From Streptomyces sp. R44 (lineage in GTDB: Bacteria > Actinomycetota > Actinomycetes > Streptomycetales > Streptomycetaceae), in contig NZ_CP163444.1 in the NCBI RefSeq assembly GCF_041053105.1, positions 6,666,501-6,730,500 of the forward strand: a stretch of 64,000 nt of DNA. Direction: 5' to 3'. The notes under the pieces are model-generated. The model did not search any database. It saw only the letters and a list, made by a program, of their open reading frames with translations, and was not told the DNA's origin. A program made the position numbers and the translations under genes. Below, in pieces: positions 1 to 7,918 of the stretch. Position 1 is the first letter of the stretch, and every line of letters starts with the position of its first letter.

Positions 1-45
1 GCCGGCGAGGTCGTCGGTGTTCGGGCTGATGTCAGTGCTGGCCAT
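1..45 (-). CDS. ABC transporter permease, 5' fragment
   Basis: Only the first 15 codons lie in the window, reading off its left edge. An ATG at 45 overlaps the last 14 bases of the ATPase gene, and the frame stays open to base 1. The N-terminus is hydrophilic (MASTDISPNTDDLAG), as in many actinobacterial SsuC/TauC-type permeases. The identity rests on position: an ATPase and a binding lipoprotein precede it in the same direction, and the membrane subunit is the missing part. No membrane segment is visible yet. Confidence 0.6.
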   Translation of the reverse strand, partial: MASTDISPNTDDLAG

Positions 46-826
46 GACGGCGGATCTCCCCACGCAGGTGCTCGGTGATCTCGAGGGACAGCTCCGCGAC
101 GGCGGCGTCCTCGATGCGGCGCGGCTGAGGGATGTCGATGGTCCACTCGTGCGCGATCCGGCCGGGCCGGGACGAGAGGAGGACGACACGCTCGGCGAGG
201 CGTACGGCCTCGCGCACGTTGTGGGTGACGAAGAGCACCGACAGCTTCGTCTCCCGCCAGATCCGGGTCAGCTCGTCGTGCAGCACGTCCCGGGTGATGG
301 CGTCGAGCGCGGCGAACGGCTCGTCCATCAGGAGCAGGTCGCTGTCCTGGGCGAGCGCGCGGGCCAGCGCGACGCGCTGGCGCATGCCGCCGGACAGCTC
401 GTGGACCCGCTTGTCGTACGAGCCGCCGAGCCGGACGAGGGTCAGGAGGCGCTCGGCCTCCTCGCGCCGCTCGGCCTTGGGCACCCCGCGCAGCCGCAGG
501 GCCAGTTCGATGTTCTTGCCCGCGGTGAGCCACGGGAAGAGGGCGTGCTCCTGGAACATCAGGGCCGGCCGGCCGCCGGGGGTCTCGATGGACCCCGCGG
601 ACGGCCGGTCGAGCCCGGCGACCAGGTTGAGCAGCGTGGACTTGCCGCAGCCCGAGGCGCCCAGGAGGGTGACGAACTCGCCGGGGGCGACATCGAGCGA
701 GATGTCGTCGAGGACGAGCTGCCCGCCGGCGGGTCCGCCGAAGGACTTGGAGACATGCTCGATGCGGGCGGCATGGGTCACCGCCGCACGGTCCTCGGCC
801 TTGGCGAGCGTCGTGGTCGTGGCCAT
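32..826 (-). CDS. ABC transporter ATP-binding protein, sulfonate/nitrate/taurine type
   Basis: ATPase subunit of an importer of the SsuB/TauB/NrtD group, acting at the inner face of the membrane. Seen: Walker A GASGCGKST (residues 56-64), Q-loop Gln near 92, signature LSGGMRQ (144-150), Walker B LLLMDEP (164-170) and a later VTHN H-loop. An in-frame GTG lies 9 bases upstream, but AGGAGG abuts that GTG and sits 8 bases before the ATG at 826, so the ATG is the better start (264 aa). It follows a binding lipoprotein and precedes a permease. The sulfate-assimilation genes upstream suggest sulfonate or sulfate as substrate; this is inferred from context. Confidence 0.88.
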   Translation of the reverse strand: MATTTTLAKAEDRAAVTHAARIEHVSKSFGGPAGGQLVLDDISLDVAPGEFVTLLGASGCGKSTLLNLVAGLDRPSAGSIETPGGRPALMFQEHALFPWLTAGKNIELALRLRGVPKAERREEAERLLTLVRLGGSYDKRVHELSGGMRQRVALARALAQDSDLLLMDEPFAALDAITRDVLHDELTRIWRETKLSVLFVTHNVREAVRLAERVVLLSSRPGRIAHEWTIDIPQPRRIEDAAVAELSLEITEHLRGEIRRHGQH

Positions 827-859
827 GGTCGTCACCTCCTGGGGATCAGCTGCGGGCTG

Positions 860-1978
860 TTACTTCGCGCCGAGACCGGCGTCGGAGACCTCGGGCTGAC
901 CCGCGGCCTTCAGGACCTTGTTGAGCGGCTTCAGGTCGTAGATGCCGGACAGCTCGGGCTGCTTCAGGAGACCGGCCTTCACCGCGTGGTCGGCCTGGGC
1001 CTGGAGGGTGGCCGCCAGCGGGTCGTTGGTGAAGGCGATGGACGGCCACGCGGCGTCGATGACCTTGGCACCGAGCGCCTTGCCCGAGAGGGCCTTCAGC
1101 TTGGCGTTGGCCGAGGCCTTCGCCTTGTCCTGGTTGGCGTTGATCCACTCGTTGGTCTTCACCGAACCGCGCAGGAACGCCTCGACGACGTCCGGGTGCT
1201 CCTTCAGGAACTTCTGCGACACGATGATGTTCGTGATGACGAACTTCTTGTCCGGCCACAGGTCGGACTCGTCGAGCAGCACCTTCGCGCCGTCGCTGAC
1301 CAGCTTCGACGCGGTCGGCTCGGGCACCCAGGCGCCGTCGATGGCGCCGGAGGCGTAGGCGTTCGGGGTGACCTTGTTGTCCGTGCGGACCACGGAGACG
1401 TCGCCCTTGCCGCTCTGGGCGTCGACCTTCCAGCCCTTCTCGGAGATCCAGTTGAGGAAGGCCACGTCCTGCGTGTTGCCGAGCTGCGGGGTGGCGATCT
1501 TCTTGCCCTTGAGGTCGTCCAGGGTCTTGATCTTCGCCGGGTTCACCACGAGCTTCACGCCACCGGAGGCGGCGCCGCCGACGATGCGGAGGTTGGTGCC
1601 CTTGGTCTTGACGTAGCCGTTGATGGACGGCGAGGGGCCGATGAAGCCGATGTCGATGGAGCCGGCGTTCAGCGCCTCGATCTCGGACGGGCCCGCGTTG
1701 AAGGTGGTGGGAACCAGCTTGGTGCCGCCCAGCTCCTTCTGGAGGATGCCCTCCTGGTCACCGACGAGGGCGGTGGCGTGCGTGAGGTTGGGGAAGTACC
1801 CGAGCCGTACGGTGTCGGCGGAGAGCTTCTCGCCCTCGGCGGCCACCTTCTTCGTGGAGTCGTCGTCGTTCTTGGACTCGGAGCCGTAGCCGCAGGAGGC
1901 GAGAGCGCCGATCAGCAGCGGCAGGGCGGCGGCGGCGGCCAGGCCGCGGCGCAGGGTGGTACGGGTGGTGGCAGGCAC
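860..1978 (-). CDS. ABC transporter substrate-binding lipoprotein (SsuA-like)
   Basis: Extracytoplasmic binding protein of 372 aa for the importer encoded downstream. The N-terminus has a double Arg, a hydrophobic stretch and a lipobox LASC with the lipidated Cys at residue 29, followed by a charged, disordered linker. The body begins with TVRLGYFPNLTHA and contains GSIDIGFIGPSPS and TPQLGNTQDVAFLNW, typical of the NMT1/SsuA-like aliphatic sulfonate, nitrate or taurine binding family. The start is GTG with GAGGGG upstream. The exact ligand cannot be read from sequence; a sulfur source is inferred from the linked cys genes. Confidence 0.88.
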   Translation of the reverse strand: MPATTRTTLRRGLAAAAALPLLIGALASCGYGSESKNDDDSTKKVAAEGEKLSADTVRLGYFPNLTHATALVGDQEGILQKELGGTKLVPTTFNAGPSEIEALNAGSIDIGFIGPSPSINGYVKTKGTNLRIVGGAASGGVKLVVNPAKIKTLDDLKGKKIATPQLGNTQDVAFLNWISEKGWKVDAQSGKGDVSVVRTDNKVTPNAYASGAIDGAWVPEPTASKLVSDGAKVLLDESDLWPDKKFVITNIIVSQKFLKEHPDVVEAFLRGSVKTNEWINANQDKAKASANAKLKALSGKALGAKVIDAAWPSIAFTNDPLAATLQAQADHAVKAGLLKQPELSGIYDLKPLNKVLKAAGQPEVSDAGLGAK

Positions 1979-2005
1979 GGGTGGTGTTCCCCTCGGTTCA
2001 ACTTC

Positions 2006-2095
2006 TCAGCGAAGTCTGCGTCTATGTCGTTCGGGGTGGAGCGGGTGGAGCCGTGTCGCACCGCTGGCGCGGCGCATCGAGGTCAGCACGCACAT
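2006..2095 (-). CDS. Possible leader ORF upstream of binding-protein gene (29 aa)
   Basis: Short frame starting ATG-TGC (Met-Cys) with GGAGG 9 bases upstream, the best ribosome site in this 207-bp spacer between cysN and the binding-protein gene. The peptide is Arg/His-rich and ends 27 bases before the lipoprotein start. It overlaps, in another frame, the end of the preceding short ORF. The early Cys codon in a sulfur operon would fit translational sensing of cysteine, but no relative is recognised and coding is unproven. Confidence 0.3.
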   Translation of the reverse strand: MCVLTSMRRASGATRLHPLHPERHRRRLR

Positions 2096-2184
2096 CGCGC
2101 GACACCTCCCATGCCCGCACCGAGGGCGCCGGAGCCGACCCGGCCGCCCTCCTTCGCGAAGGTGGCGTAGACGTTCTGGCTCAT
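2083..2184 (-). CDS. Possible short ORF after cysN ending in Cys codons (33 aa)
   Basis: ATG one base after the cysN stop, with GGTGGGA 8 bases upstream. The frame starts MSQNVYATFAKE, is Gly-rich in the middle and ends Arg-Cys-Ala-Cys-stop, so two Cys codons fall in its last three sense codons. It runs in operon direction into the spacer before the ABC transporter genes. It may be a small protein or a cysteine-sensing leader; nothing beyond frame, position and Cys codons supports it. Confidence 0.35.
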   Translation of the reverse strand: MSQNVYATFAKEGGRVGSGALGAGMGGVARCAC

Positions 2185-2185
2185 C

Positions 2186-3526
2186 TCAGAAATCCCACCC
2201 TTCTTCCTCGTCGACCGCGGCGACGGCCTTGGTCGTGGCGAAGGACTCGCCCGCCATGCCGGCCGCGAGCGTGGTGCCGTCCGCGGGGTCGATCAGCAGG
2301 AACGATCCCGTACGGCGGGAGTCCGCGTACGCGTCGAGCGCGAGCGGCTCGGCGGTGCGGACCACGACCCGGCCGATGTCGTTGGCGACCAGCTGACCCG
2401 GGTTCGGGTGCTGGGACAGGTCGTCGAGGGTCAGCCGCGAGGGGATGTCCTTGACGATCGCCTTGACCGTGCGCGTGGTGTGCTTGAGCAGGACCCGCTG
2501 GCCGACGGCGAGCGGCTGGTCCGCCACGTGGCAGACGGTCGCCTCGACGTCCTGGCTGGTGGCCGGGGCGTCGCCGCTCGGGGCGAGCAGGTCGCCGCGC
2601 GAGATGTCGATGTCGTCGGCGAGCCGGATCGTCACCGACTGCGGGGCCCAGGCGATGTCCACGGACTCGCCCAGCGCGTCGATGCCGGTGATCGTCGACT
2701 TCCTGCCCGACGGCAGGACGGTGATCTCCTCGCCGACGCGGAAGGCACCGGCGGCGATCTGACCGGCGTAGCCCCGGTAGTCGGGGTGCTCGGCGGTCTG
2801 CGGGCGGATCACGTACTGCACGGGGAACCGGGCGTGGCAGGCCGTCAGGTCGTGGCTGACCGGGACGGTCTCCAGGTGCTCCAGGACCGTCGGGCCGCCG
2901 TACCAGTCCATGTTCGCGGACGGCTCCACGACGTTGTCGCCGGCGAGCGCCGAGATCGGGATCGCGGTGATCTCCGGGACGCCGAGCTCGGAGGCGTACG
3001 TCGTGAACTCCTCGGCGATCGCGGCGAAGACGGGCTCCTGGTAGTCGACCAGGTCCATCTTGTTCACGGCGAGGACCACGTGCGGGACGCGGAGCAGGGC
3101 GGCGACGGCCGCGTGCCGGCGGGTCTGCTCGACGACGCCGTTGCGGGCGTCGACGAGGACCACGGCCAGCTCGGCGGTGGAGGCGCCGGTGACCATGTTC
3201 CGGGTGTACTGCACGTGCCCGGGGGTGTCGGCGAGGATGAAGCGCCGGCGCGGGGTCGCGAAGTAGCGGTAGGCCACGTCGATCGTGATGCCCTGCTCGC
3301 GCTCGGCCCGCAGACCGTCGGTGAGCAGCGCCAGGTCGGGCGCCTCCTGGCCGCGGGAGCGCGAGGCGTGCTCCACGGCCTCCAGCTGGTCCGTGAGGAC
3401 CGACTTGGAGTCGTGCAGGAGACGGCCCACCAGGGTGGACTTGCCGTCGTCGACGGAGCCGGCGGTGGCGAAACGCAGCAGGGTGGTGGCCGAGACGTCG
3501 GCGAACTGCTCGGTGGACGTGCTCAT
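2186..3526 (-). CDS. cysN: Sulfate adenylyltransferase subunit 1 (GTPase)
   Basis: GTPase subunit of ATP sulfurylase, which with CysD makes adenosine 5'-phosphosulfate (APS) from sulfate and ATP, driven by GTP hydrolysis. EF-Tu-like motifs are visible: P-loop GSVDDGKST (residues 23-31), DTPGHVQYTRN (G3) and NKMDL (G4), followed by beta-barrel domains. The frame is open far upstream, but the ATG at 3526 shares its A with the cysD stop (TAATG), which fixes the start and gives 446 aa. There is no APS-kinase fusion; cysC is separate in this operon. Confidence 0.96.
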   Translation of the reverse strand: MSTSTEQFADVSATTLLRFATAGSVDDGKSTLVGRLLHDSKSVLTDQLEAVEHASRSRGQEAPDLALLTDGLRAEREQGITIDVAYRYFATPRRRFILADTPGHVQYTRNMVTGASTAELAVVLVDARNGVVEQTRRHAAVAALLRVPHVVLAVNKMDLVDYQEPVFAAIAEEFTTYASELGVPEITAIPISALAGDNVVEPSANMDWYGGPTVLEHLETVPVSHDLTACHARFPVQYVIRPQTAEHPDYRGYAGQIAAGAFRVGEEITVLPSGRKSTITGIDALGESVDIAWAPQSVTIRLADDIDISRGDLLAPSGDAPATSQDVEATVCHVADQPLAVGQRVLLKHTTRTVKAIVKDIPSRLTLDDLSQHPNPGQLVANDIGRVVVRTAEPLALDAYADSRRTGSFLLIDPADGTTLAAGMAGESFATTKAVAAVDEEEGWDF

Positions 3527-4461
3527 TAGAAGTACCCTTCGCGCTTGCGGTCTTCCATCGCGGCCTCGGACATCTTGTCGTCGGCGCGGGTCGCGCCCCG
3601 CTCGGTGAGGCGGGAGGCGGCGATCTCGGCGATGACGGCGTCCAGCGTGGTGGCGTCGGAGTCGACGGCACCCGTGCAGGACATGTCGCCGACGGTGCGG
3701 TAGCGGATGAGCCGCTTCTCGACCGTCTCGGTGTCCTTGGGGCCGCCCCACTCGCCGGCGGTCAGCCACATGCCGTTGCGGGCGAAGACCTCACGCTCGT
3801 GGGCGAAGTAGATCTCCGGCAGCTCGATGCCCTCACGGGCGATGTACTGCCAGACGTCCAGCTCGGTCCAGTTGGAGAGCGGGAAGACCCGGACGTGCTC
3901 GCCGGGGGCGTGCCGGCCGTTGTAGAGCTGCCACAGCTCGGGGCGCTGCCGGCGCGGGTCCCACTGCGAGAACTCGTCGCGCAGCGAGAACACCCGCTCC
4001 TTGGCGCGGGCCTTCTCCTCGTCGCGGCGGCCGCCGCCGAAGACGGCGTCGAAGCGGTGCTGCTGGATCGCCTCGGTCAGCGGGACGGTCTGCAGCGGGT
4101 TGCGGGTGCCGTCGGGGCGCTCGCGGAGCTTGCCGGCGTCGATGTACTCCTGCACCGAGGCCACGTGCAGCCGCAGCCCGTGCTGGGCGACGACGCGGTC
4201 GCGGTACTCGATGACCTCGGGGAAGTTGTGCCCCGTGTCGACGTGGAGGAGCGTGAAGGGGACCGGCGCCGGGGCGAAGGCCTTCAGCGCCAGGTGCAGC
4301 ATGACGATGGAGTCCTTGCCGCCGGAGAAGAGGATCACCGGCCGCTCGAACTCGCCCGCCACCTCACGGAAGATGTGGACGGCCTCGGACTCCAGGGAGT
4401 CGAGGTGCGACAGCGCGAACGGACTGTCCGTGGTGTCGTGAGCATGGGCGACGGTGGTCAC
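3526..4461 (-). CDS. cysD: Sulfate adenylyltransferase subunit 2
   Basis: Catalytic subunit of ATP sulfurylase (311 aa), an ATP-pyrophosphatase-fold enzyme that adenylates sulfate. The PP-loop SGGKDS lies in VILFSGGKDSIVMLHL near residue 46, and the family motifs HVDTGHNFPEVIE, FGGGRRDEEKARAKER and PLSNWTELDVWQYI are present. The GTG start overlaps the stop of the 31-residue ORF upstream (GTGA), and its stop overlaps the cysN start, so D and N subunits should be made in step. It works in the cytoplasm in assimilatory sulfate reduction. Confidence 0.97.
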   Translation of the reverse strand: MTTVAHAHDTTDSPFALSHLDSLESEAVHIFREVAGEFERPVILFSGGKDSIVMLHLALKAFAPAPVPFTLLHVDTGHNFPEVIEYRDRVVAQHGLRLHVASVQEYIDAGKLRERPDGTRNPLQTVPLTEAIQQHRFDAVFGGGRRDEEKARAKERVFSLRDEFSQWDPRRQRPELWQLYNGRHAPGEHVRVFPLSNWTELDVWQYIAREGIELPEIYFAHEREVFARNGMWLTAGEWGGPKDTETVEKRLIRYRTVGDMSCTGAVDSDATTLDAVIAEIAASRLTERGATRADDKMSEAAMEDRKREGYF

Positions 4462-4553
4462 AGTGCCTCCTCGTTCGCTTCTCCGCCCGTGCGGCGCAGA
4501 GGTGCGGCTTTCGTTGTTGTCTGCGACCCGGCGGCCGCGCGTGCGTCGCTCAC
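4458..4553 (-). CDS. 31-residue coupled ORF, copy A, between cysC and cysD
   Basis: GTG start overlapping the cysC stop (GTGA) and TGA stop overlapping the cysD GTG start (GTGA), so it fills the spacer exactly. The peptide starts MSDARAAAGSQTTTKAAPLR and ends GGEANEEAL: polar, Ala/Thr-rich, without Cys or a membrane segment. Its last codons spell GAGGAGGCAC, which also supplies the Shine-Dalgarno for cysD. A near-identical copy lies at 5993-6088 after the sulfite reductase gene. No family recognised. It may be a real peptide or a duplicated translational-coupling cassette. Confidence 0.55.
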   Translation of the reverse strand: MSDARAAAGSQTTTKAAPLRRTGGEANEEAL

Positions 4554-5116
4554 AACAGCCCCCTCTCGGTGAGCAGCGCGTGCAGCTGCGCCGCGGACTC
4601 CTGCACGGTCTGGTTCTGGGACTCGATCCGCAGATCGGGGTTCTCGGGCGCCTCGTACGGGTCGTCGACGCCGGTGAGGCCGGAGATCTCGCCGGCGGCC
4701 TGCTTGGCGTAGAGGCCCTTCACGTCGCGGACGGAGCAGACCTCCACGGGGGTGGCCACGTGCACCTCGACGAAGGCGGTGCCCTCGGCCTGGTGGCGCT
4801 TGCGGACCGCCTCGCGGCTGTCGTTGTACGGGGCGATGACCGGGACCAGGACCTTCACGCCGTGCGAGGCGAGCAGCTCGGCGACGAAGCCGATCCGCTG
4901 CACGTTGGTGTGCCGGTCCTCGCGGGTGAAGCCGAGGCCCGCCGAGAGGAACTCGCGGATCTCGTCGCCGTCGAGGATCTCCACGGCGTGGCCCTCCTCG
5001 CGGAGGCGGCCGGCCAGCTCGTACGCGATGGTGGTCTTTCCGGCGCTCGGCAGGCCGGTGAGCCAGATGGTGGCACCGGTCACGTGGTTCTCCTGGGGTG
5101 TCTGAGTGTCCGTCAT
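4550..5116 (-). CDS. cysC: Adenylyl-sulfate kinase
   Basis: APS kinase, phosphorylating APS to 3'-phosphoadenosine 5'-phosphosulfate (PAPS). P-loop GLPSAGKTT lies near residues 21-29; DGDEIREFLS, GFTREDRHTN and the FVEVHVATPVEVC / KGLYAKQAAGEI region are typical. The ATG at 5116 overlaps the cysH stop (ATGA), giving 188 aa, usual for a stand-alone kinase. The neighbouring reductase looks APS-type, so PAPS here may serve sulfotransfer rather than assimilation; that is inference. Confidence 0.95.
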   Translation of the reverse strand: MTDTQTPQENHVTGATIWLTGLPSAGKTTIAYELAGRLREEGHAVEILDGDEIREFLSAGLGFTREDRHTNVQRIGFVAELLASHGVKVLVPVIAPYNDSREAVRKRHQAEGTAFVEVHVATPVEVCSVRDVKGLYAKQAAGEISGLTGVDDPYEAPENPDLRIESQNQTVQESAAQLHALLTERGLL

Positions 5117-5820
5117 CCGTGCAGCCCGCATTCGGTCTTGGCGCGTCCGGCCCAGCGGCCGGCCCGGGCGTCCTCGCCCTCCAGGACGCGGCGGGTGCAG
5201 GGCGCGCAGCCGACGGAGGCGTATCCGTCCATGAGGAGCGGGTTGGTGAGGACACCGTGCTCCGTGACGTACGCGTCGACGTCGTCCTGCGTCCAGCGGG
5301 CGATGGGGGAGACCTTGACCTTCTGCCGCTTCTCGTCCCAGCCGACGACCGGGGTGTTCGCCCGGGTGGGGGACTCGTCGCGGCGCAGGCCGGTGGCCCA
5401 CGCGCCGTAGGCGGTGAGGCCCTCCTCCAGCGGCTTGACCTTGCGCAGCGCGCAGCACAGGTCGGGGTCGCGGTCGTGGAGCTTCGGACCGTACTCGGCG
5501 TCCTGCTCGGCCACCGTCTGACGCGGGGTCAGGGTGATGACGTTGACGTCCATGACGGCGTCCACGGCGTCGCGGGTGCCGATGGTCTCCTCGAAGTGGT
5601 AGCCCGTGTCGAGGAAGACGACGTCCACGCCGGGCTTGACCCGGGAGGCCAGGTGGGCGACGACCGCGTCCTCCATGGAGGAGGTGACGCAGAAGCCGTC
5701 GCCGAAGGTGTCCACGGCCCAGCGGAGGATCTCCAGGGCGGAGGCGTCCTCCAGATCACGGCCGGCCTGCTCGGCGAGTGCCTTGAGGTCGGCCGCGGTC
5801 GTGTCCTGAGTGACCGTCAT
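5113..5820 (-). CDS. cysH: APS (adenylyl-sulfate) reductase, CysH family
   Basis: Reduces activated sulfate to sulfite. At 235 aa it belongs to the PAPS/APS reductase family: FLDTGYHFEET, the Cys pair in DLCCALRKVKPL, TGLRRDESPTR, PVVGWDE, the second pair in GCAPCT and a C-terminal ECGLH. The two extra Cys pairs are the known mark of the [4Fe-4S] APS-reducing form. The ATG at 5820 overlaps the stop of the zinc-ribbon gene (ATGA); an upstream extension to 5916 is rejected for that reason. Its stop overlaps the cysC start. Confidence 0.94.
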   Translation of the reverse strand: MTVTQDTTAADLKALAEQAGRDLEDASALEILRWAVDTFGDGFCVTSSMEDAVVAHLASRVKPGVDVVFLDTGYHFEETIGTRDAVDAVMDVNVITLTPRQTVAEQDAEYGPKLHDRDPDLCCALRKVKPLEEGLTAYGAWATGLRRDESPTRANTPVVGWDEKRQKVKVSPIARWTQDDVDAYVTEHGVLTNPLLMDGYASVGCAPCTRRVLEGEDARAGRWAGRAKTECGLHG

Positions 5821-5996
5821 ATGTCTTTCCTCCCAGTGGTGTTGTCCGAAGTCGCCGGGGCGAGGAGCCCCAGGAACTTCAGCTGGAAGGCTCGACTGCA
5901 CGCGGCGCATTCCCATGCGCCATGGCCCTGCTCGTTGGGACGCAGGTCCTCGTCCCCGCAGTAGGGGCAGTGGAACGGTGCGGCGCGCTCGCTCAC
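5817..5996 (-). CDS. Small zinc-ribbon protein of the sulfate-reduction operon
   Basis: 59-aa protein with two metal-binding knuckles, CPYC (residues 10-13) and CAAC (30-33), followed by AFQLKFLGL. Cys4 spacing suggests a zinc ribbon or rubredoxin-like fold. The GTG start at 5996 overlaps the preceding 31-residue ORF (GTGA) and the stop overlaps cysH (ATGA), so it is translated with cysH. From memory, the S. coelicolor counterpart between sulfite reductase and cysH is annotated as hypothetical. A role as electron carrier or assembly partner for the reductases is possible but inferred only from position. Confidence 0.85.
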   Translation of the reverse strand: MSERAAPFHCPYCGDEDLRPNEQGHGAWECAACSRAFQLKFLGLLAPATSDNTTGRKDI

Positions 5997-6088
5997 AGTG
6001 CCTCCTTGTTCGCTTCTCCGCCCACGCGGCGCAGAGGTGCGGCCTTCGTCGTCGGCTGCGGCCCGGCGACCGCGCGTGCGTCGCTCAC
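5993..6088 (-). CDS. 31-residue coupled ORF, copy B, after sulfite reductase
   Basis: Second copy of the 31-residue ORF at 4458-4553. The GTG at 6088 overlaps the sulfite reductase stop (GTGA) and the stop overlaps the zinc-ribbon GTG (GTGA). It starts MSDARAVAGPQPTTKAAPLR and ends GGEANKEAL, differing from copy A at only a few residues, and the DNA is nearly identical over about 95 bp including GAGGCACTGTGA at the end. Two copies in identical overlap contexts argue for a duplicated unit under constraint. No known family; function unknown. Confidence 0.55.
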   Translation of the reverse strand: MSDARAVAGPQPTTKAAPLRRVGGEANKEAL

Positions 6089-7782
6089 GACAGCGCCTCC
6101 TCGGAGGCCCGGGCCGCCCAGGTCGCGAAGCGCTCGCCGGTCTCGCGCTCCGCCTGGAAGCGCTTGAGGACCCGCTCCACGTAGTCCGGGAGCTCGGCCG
6201 CCGTGACCTTGAGGCCGCGGACCTTGCGGCCGAAGCCGGCCTCAAGACCGAGCGCGCCGCCCAGGTGCACCTGGTAGCCCTCGACGCGGTTGCCCTCGTC
6301 GTCCAGGACCAGCTGGCCCTTGAGGCCGATGTCCGCGACCTGGATGCGGGCGCAGGCGTTCGGGCAGCCGTTGATGTTGATCGTCAGCGGCTCGTCGAAC
6401 TCCGGGATGCGGCGCTCCAGTTCGTCGATGAGCGAGGAGCCGCGGCCCTTCGTCTCGACGATCGCGAGCTTGCAGAACTCGATGCCGGTGCAGGCCATCG
6501 TGCCGCGCCGGAACGGCGAGGGGGTGACGCGCAGGTCCAGCGCCTCCAGGGCGGAGACGATCGAGTCGACCTGCGCCTCCTCGACGTCGAGGACGAGCAT
6601 CTTCTGCTCGGCGGTGGTGCGGACCCGGCCGGAGCCGTGCGCCTCGGCGACCGCGGCGATCTTCGTCAGGGTGGCGCCGTCGACCCGGCCGACGCGCGGC
6701 GCGAAACCGACGTAGAACTTGCCGTCCTTCTGCCGGTGGACGCCGACGTGGTCGCGCCAGCGGCCCGCGGGCTGCTCGGGGGCGGGACCGTCCGTCAGCT
6801 TGCGCTTCAGGTACTCGTCCTCCAGGACCTGGCGGAACTTCTCCGGGCCCCAGTCGGCGACGAGGAACTTCAGGCGGGCGCGGTTGCGCAGCCGGCGGTA
6901 GCCGTAGTCGCGGAAGATCGAGATGACGCCCTCGTAGACGTCGGGGACCTCGGCGAGGGAGACCCAGGTGCCGAGGCGGACCCCGAGCTTGGGGTTGGTC
7001 GACAGACCGCCACCGACCCACACGTCGAAGCCGGGGCCGTGCTCCGGGTGCTCCACGCCGACGAAGGCGATGTCGTTGATCTCGTGCGCCACGTCGAGCA
7101 GCGGCGAGCCGGAGACCGCGGACTTGAACTTCCGGGGCAGGTTGGAGAAGTCCTTGTTGCCGACGATGCGGCGGTAGATCTCCTCGATGGCGGGGGTGCC
7201 GTCGATGATCTCGTCCGCGGCGATGCCGGCGACCGGCGAGCCGAGGATGACACGCGGGGTGTCGCCGCAGGCCTCGGTGGTGGACAGGCCGACCGCCTCC
7301 AGGCGGTTCCAGATCTCGGGGACGTCCTCGATGCGGATCCAGTGGTACTGGACGTTCTGCCGGTCCGTGATGTCGGCGGTGCCGCGGGCGAACTCCTCGG
7401 AGATCTCGCCGATGACACGCAGCTGCTCGGTGGTCAGACGGCCGCCGTCGATGCGGACGCGGAGCATGAAGTACTCGTCGTCCAGCTCCTCCGGCTCCAG
7501 AACGCCCGTCTTGGTGCCGTCCAGACCCTGCTTGCGCTGGGTGTAGAGGCCCCACCAGCGCATGCGTCCGCGCAGGTCGTTGGGGTCGATGGAGTCGAAG
7601 CCGCGCTTCGAGTAGACCGTCTCAATACGTGTCCGCACATTGAGACCGTCGTCGTCCTTCTTGAACTGCTCATTGCCGTTCAGGGGGGTGAAGTGCCCCA
7701 CGGCCCACTGACCCTCGCCACGGTGGCGCCCGACCTTGCGGCGGGCGGCGGCGGGAGTGGGGTTTTCCGGAGTGGCGGCCAT
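6085..7782 (-). CDS. sir: Ferredoxin-dependent sulfite reductase (nitrite/sulfite reductase family)
   Basis: 565-aa siroheme/[4Fe-4S] enzyme reducing sulfite to sulfide. It has the two-repeat architecture: an N-terminal half with FMLRVRIDGG, TDRQNVQYHWI and DTPRVILGSPVAG, and a C-terminal half with the cluster ligands in MACTGIEFCK (Cys-x5-Cys) and NGCPNACARIQ (Cys-x3-Cys). The ATG at 7782, with GAAGGAC upstream, is preferred over a start 48 bases further out. It is first in the operon after a leader peptide and ends overlapping the small ORF. Family members can also take nitrite; the cys neighbours favour sulfite. Confidence 0.93.
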   Translation of the reverse strand: MAATPENPTPAAARRKVGRHRGEGQWAVGHFTPLNGNEQFKKDDDGLNVRTRIETVYSKRGFDSIDPNDLRGRMRWWGLYTQRKQGLDGTKTGVLEPEELDDEYFMLRVRIDGGRLTTEQLRVIGEISEEFARGTADITDRQNVQYHWIRIEDVPEIWNRLEAVGLSTTEACGDTPRVILGSPVAGIAADEIIDGTPAIEEIYRRIVGNKDFSNLPRKFKSAVSGSPLLDVAHEINDIAFVGVEHPEHGPGFDVWVGGGLSTNPKLGVRLGTWVSLAEVPDVYEGVISIFRDYGYRRLRNRARLKFLVADWGPEKFRQVLEDEYLKRKLTDGPAPEQPAGRWRDHVGVHRQKDGKFYVGFAPRVGRVDGATLTKIAAVAEAHGSGRVRTTAEQKMLVLDVEEAQVDSIVSALEALDLRVTPSPFRRGTMACTGIEFCKLAIVETKGRGSSLIDELERRIPEFDEPLTININGCPNACARIQVADIGLKGQLVLDDEGNRVEGYQVHLGGALGLEAGFGRKVRGLKVTAAELPDYVERVLKRFQAERETGERFATWAARASEEALS

Positions 7783-7918
7783 GGCGTTTCGTCCTTCGGG
7801 ACTGCGAGAGGGCGGCTCTGACCTGCACACTCGCGCTCAGGTCAGAGGGTGGCGCGTCAGTGCGCAGCAGGGTGGGGCAGAGTCGGGAATGAAAGAATGC
7901 GCGGCGGTGCTGGTTCTC

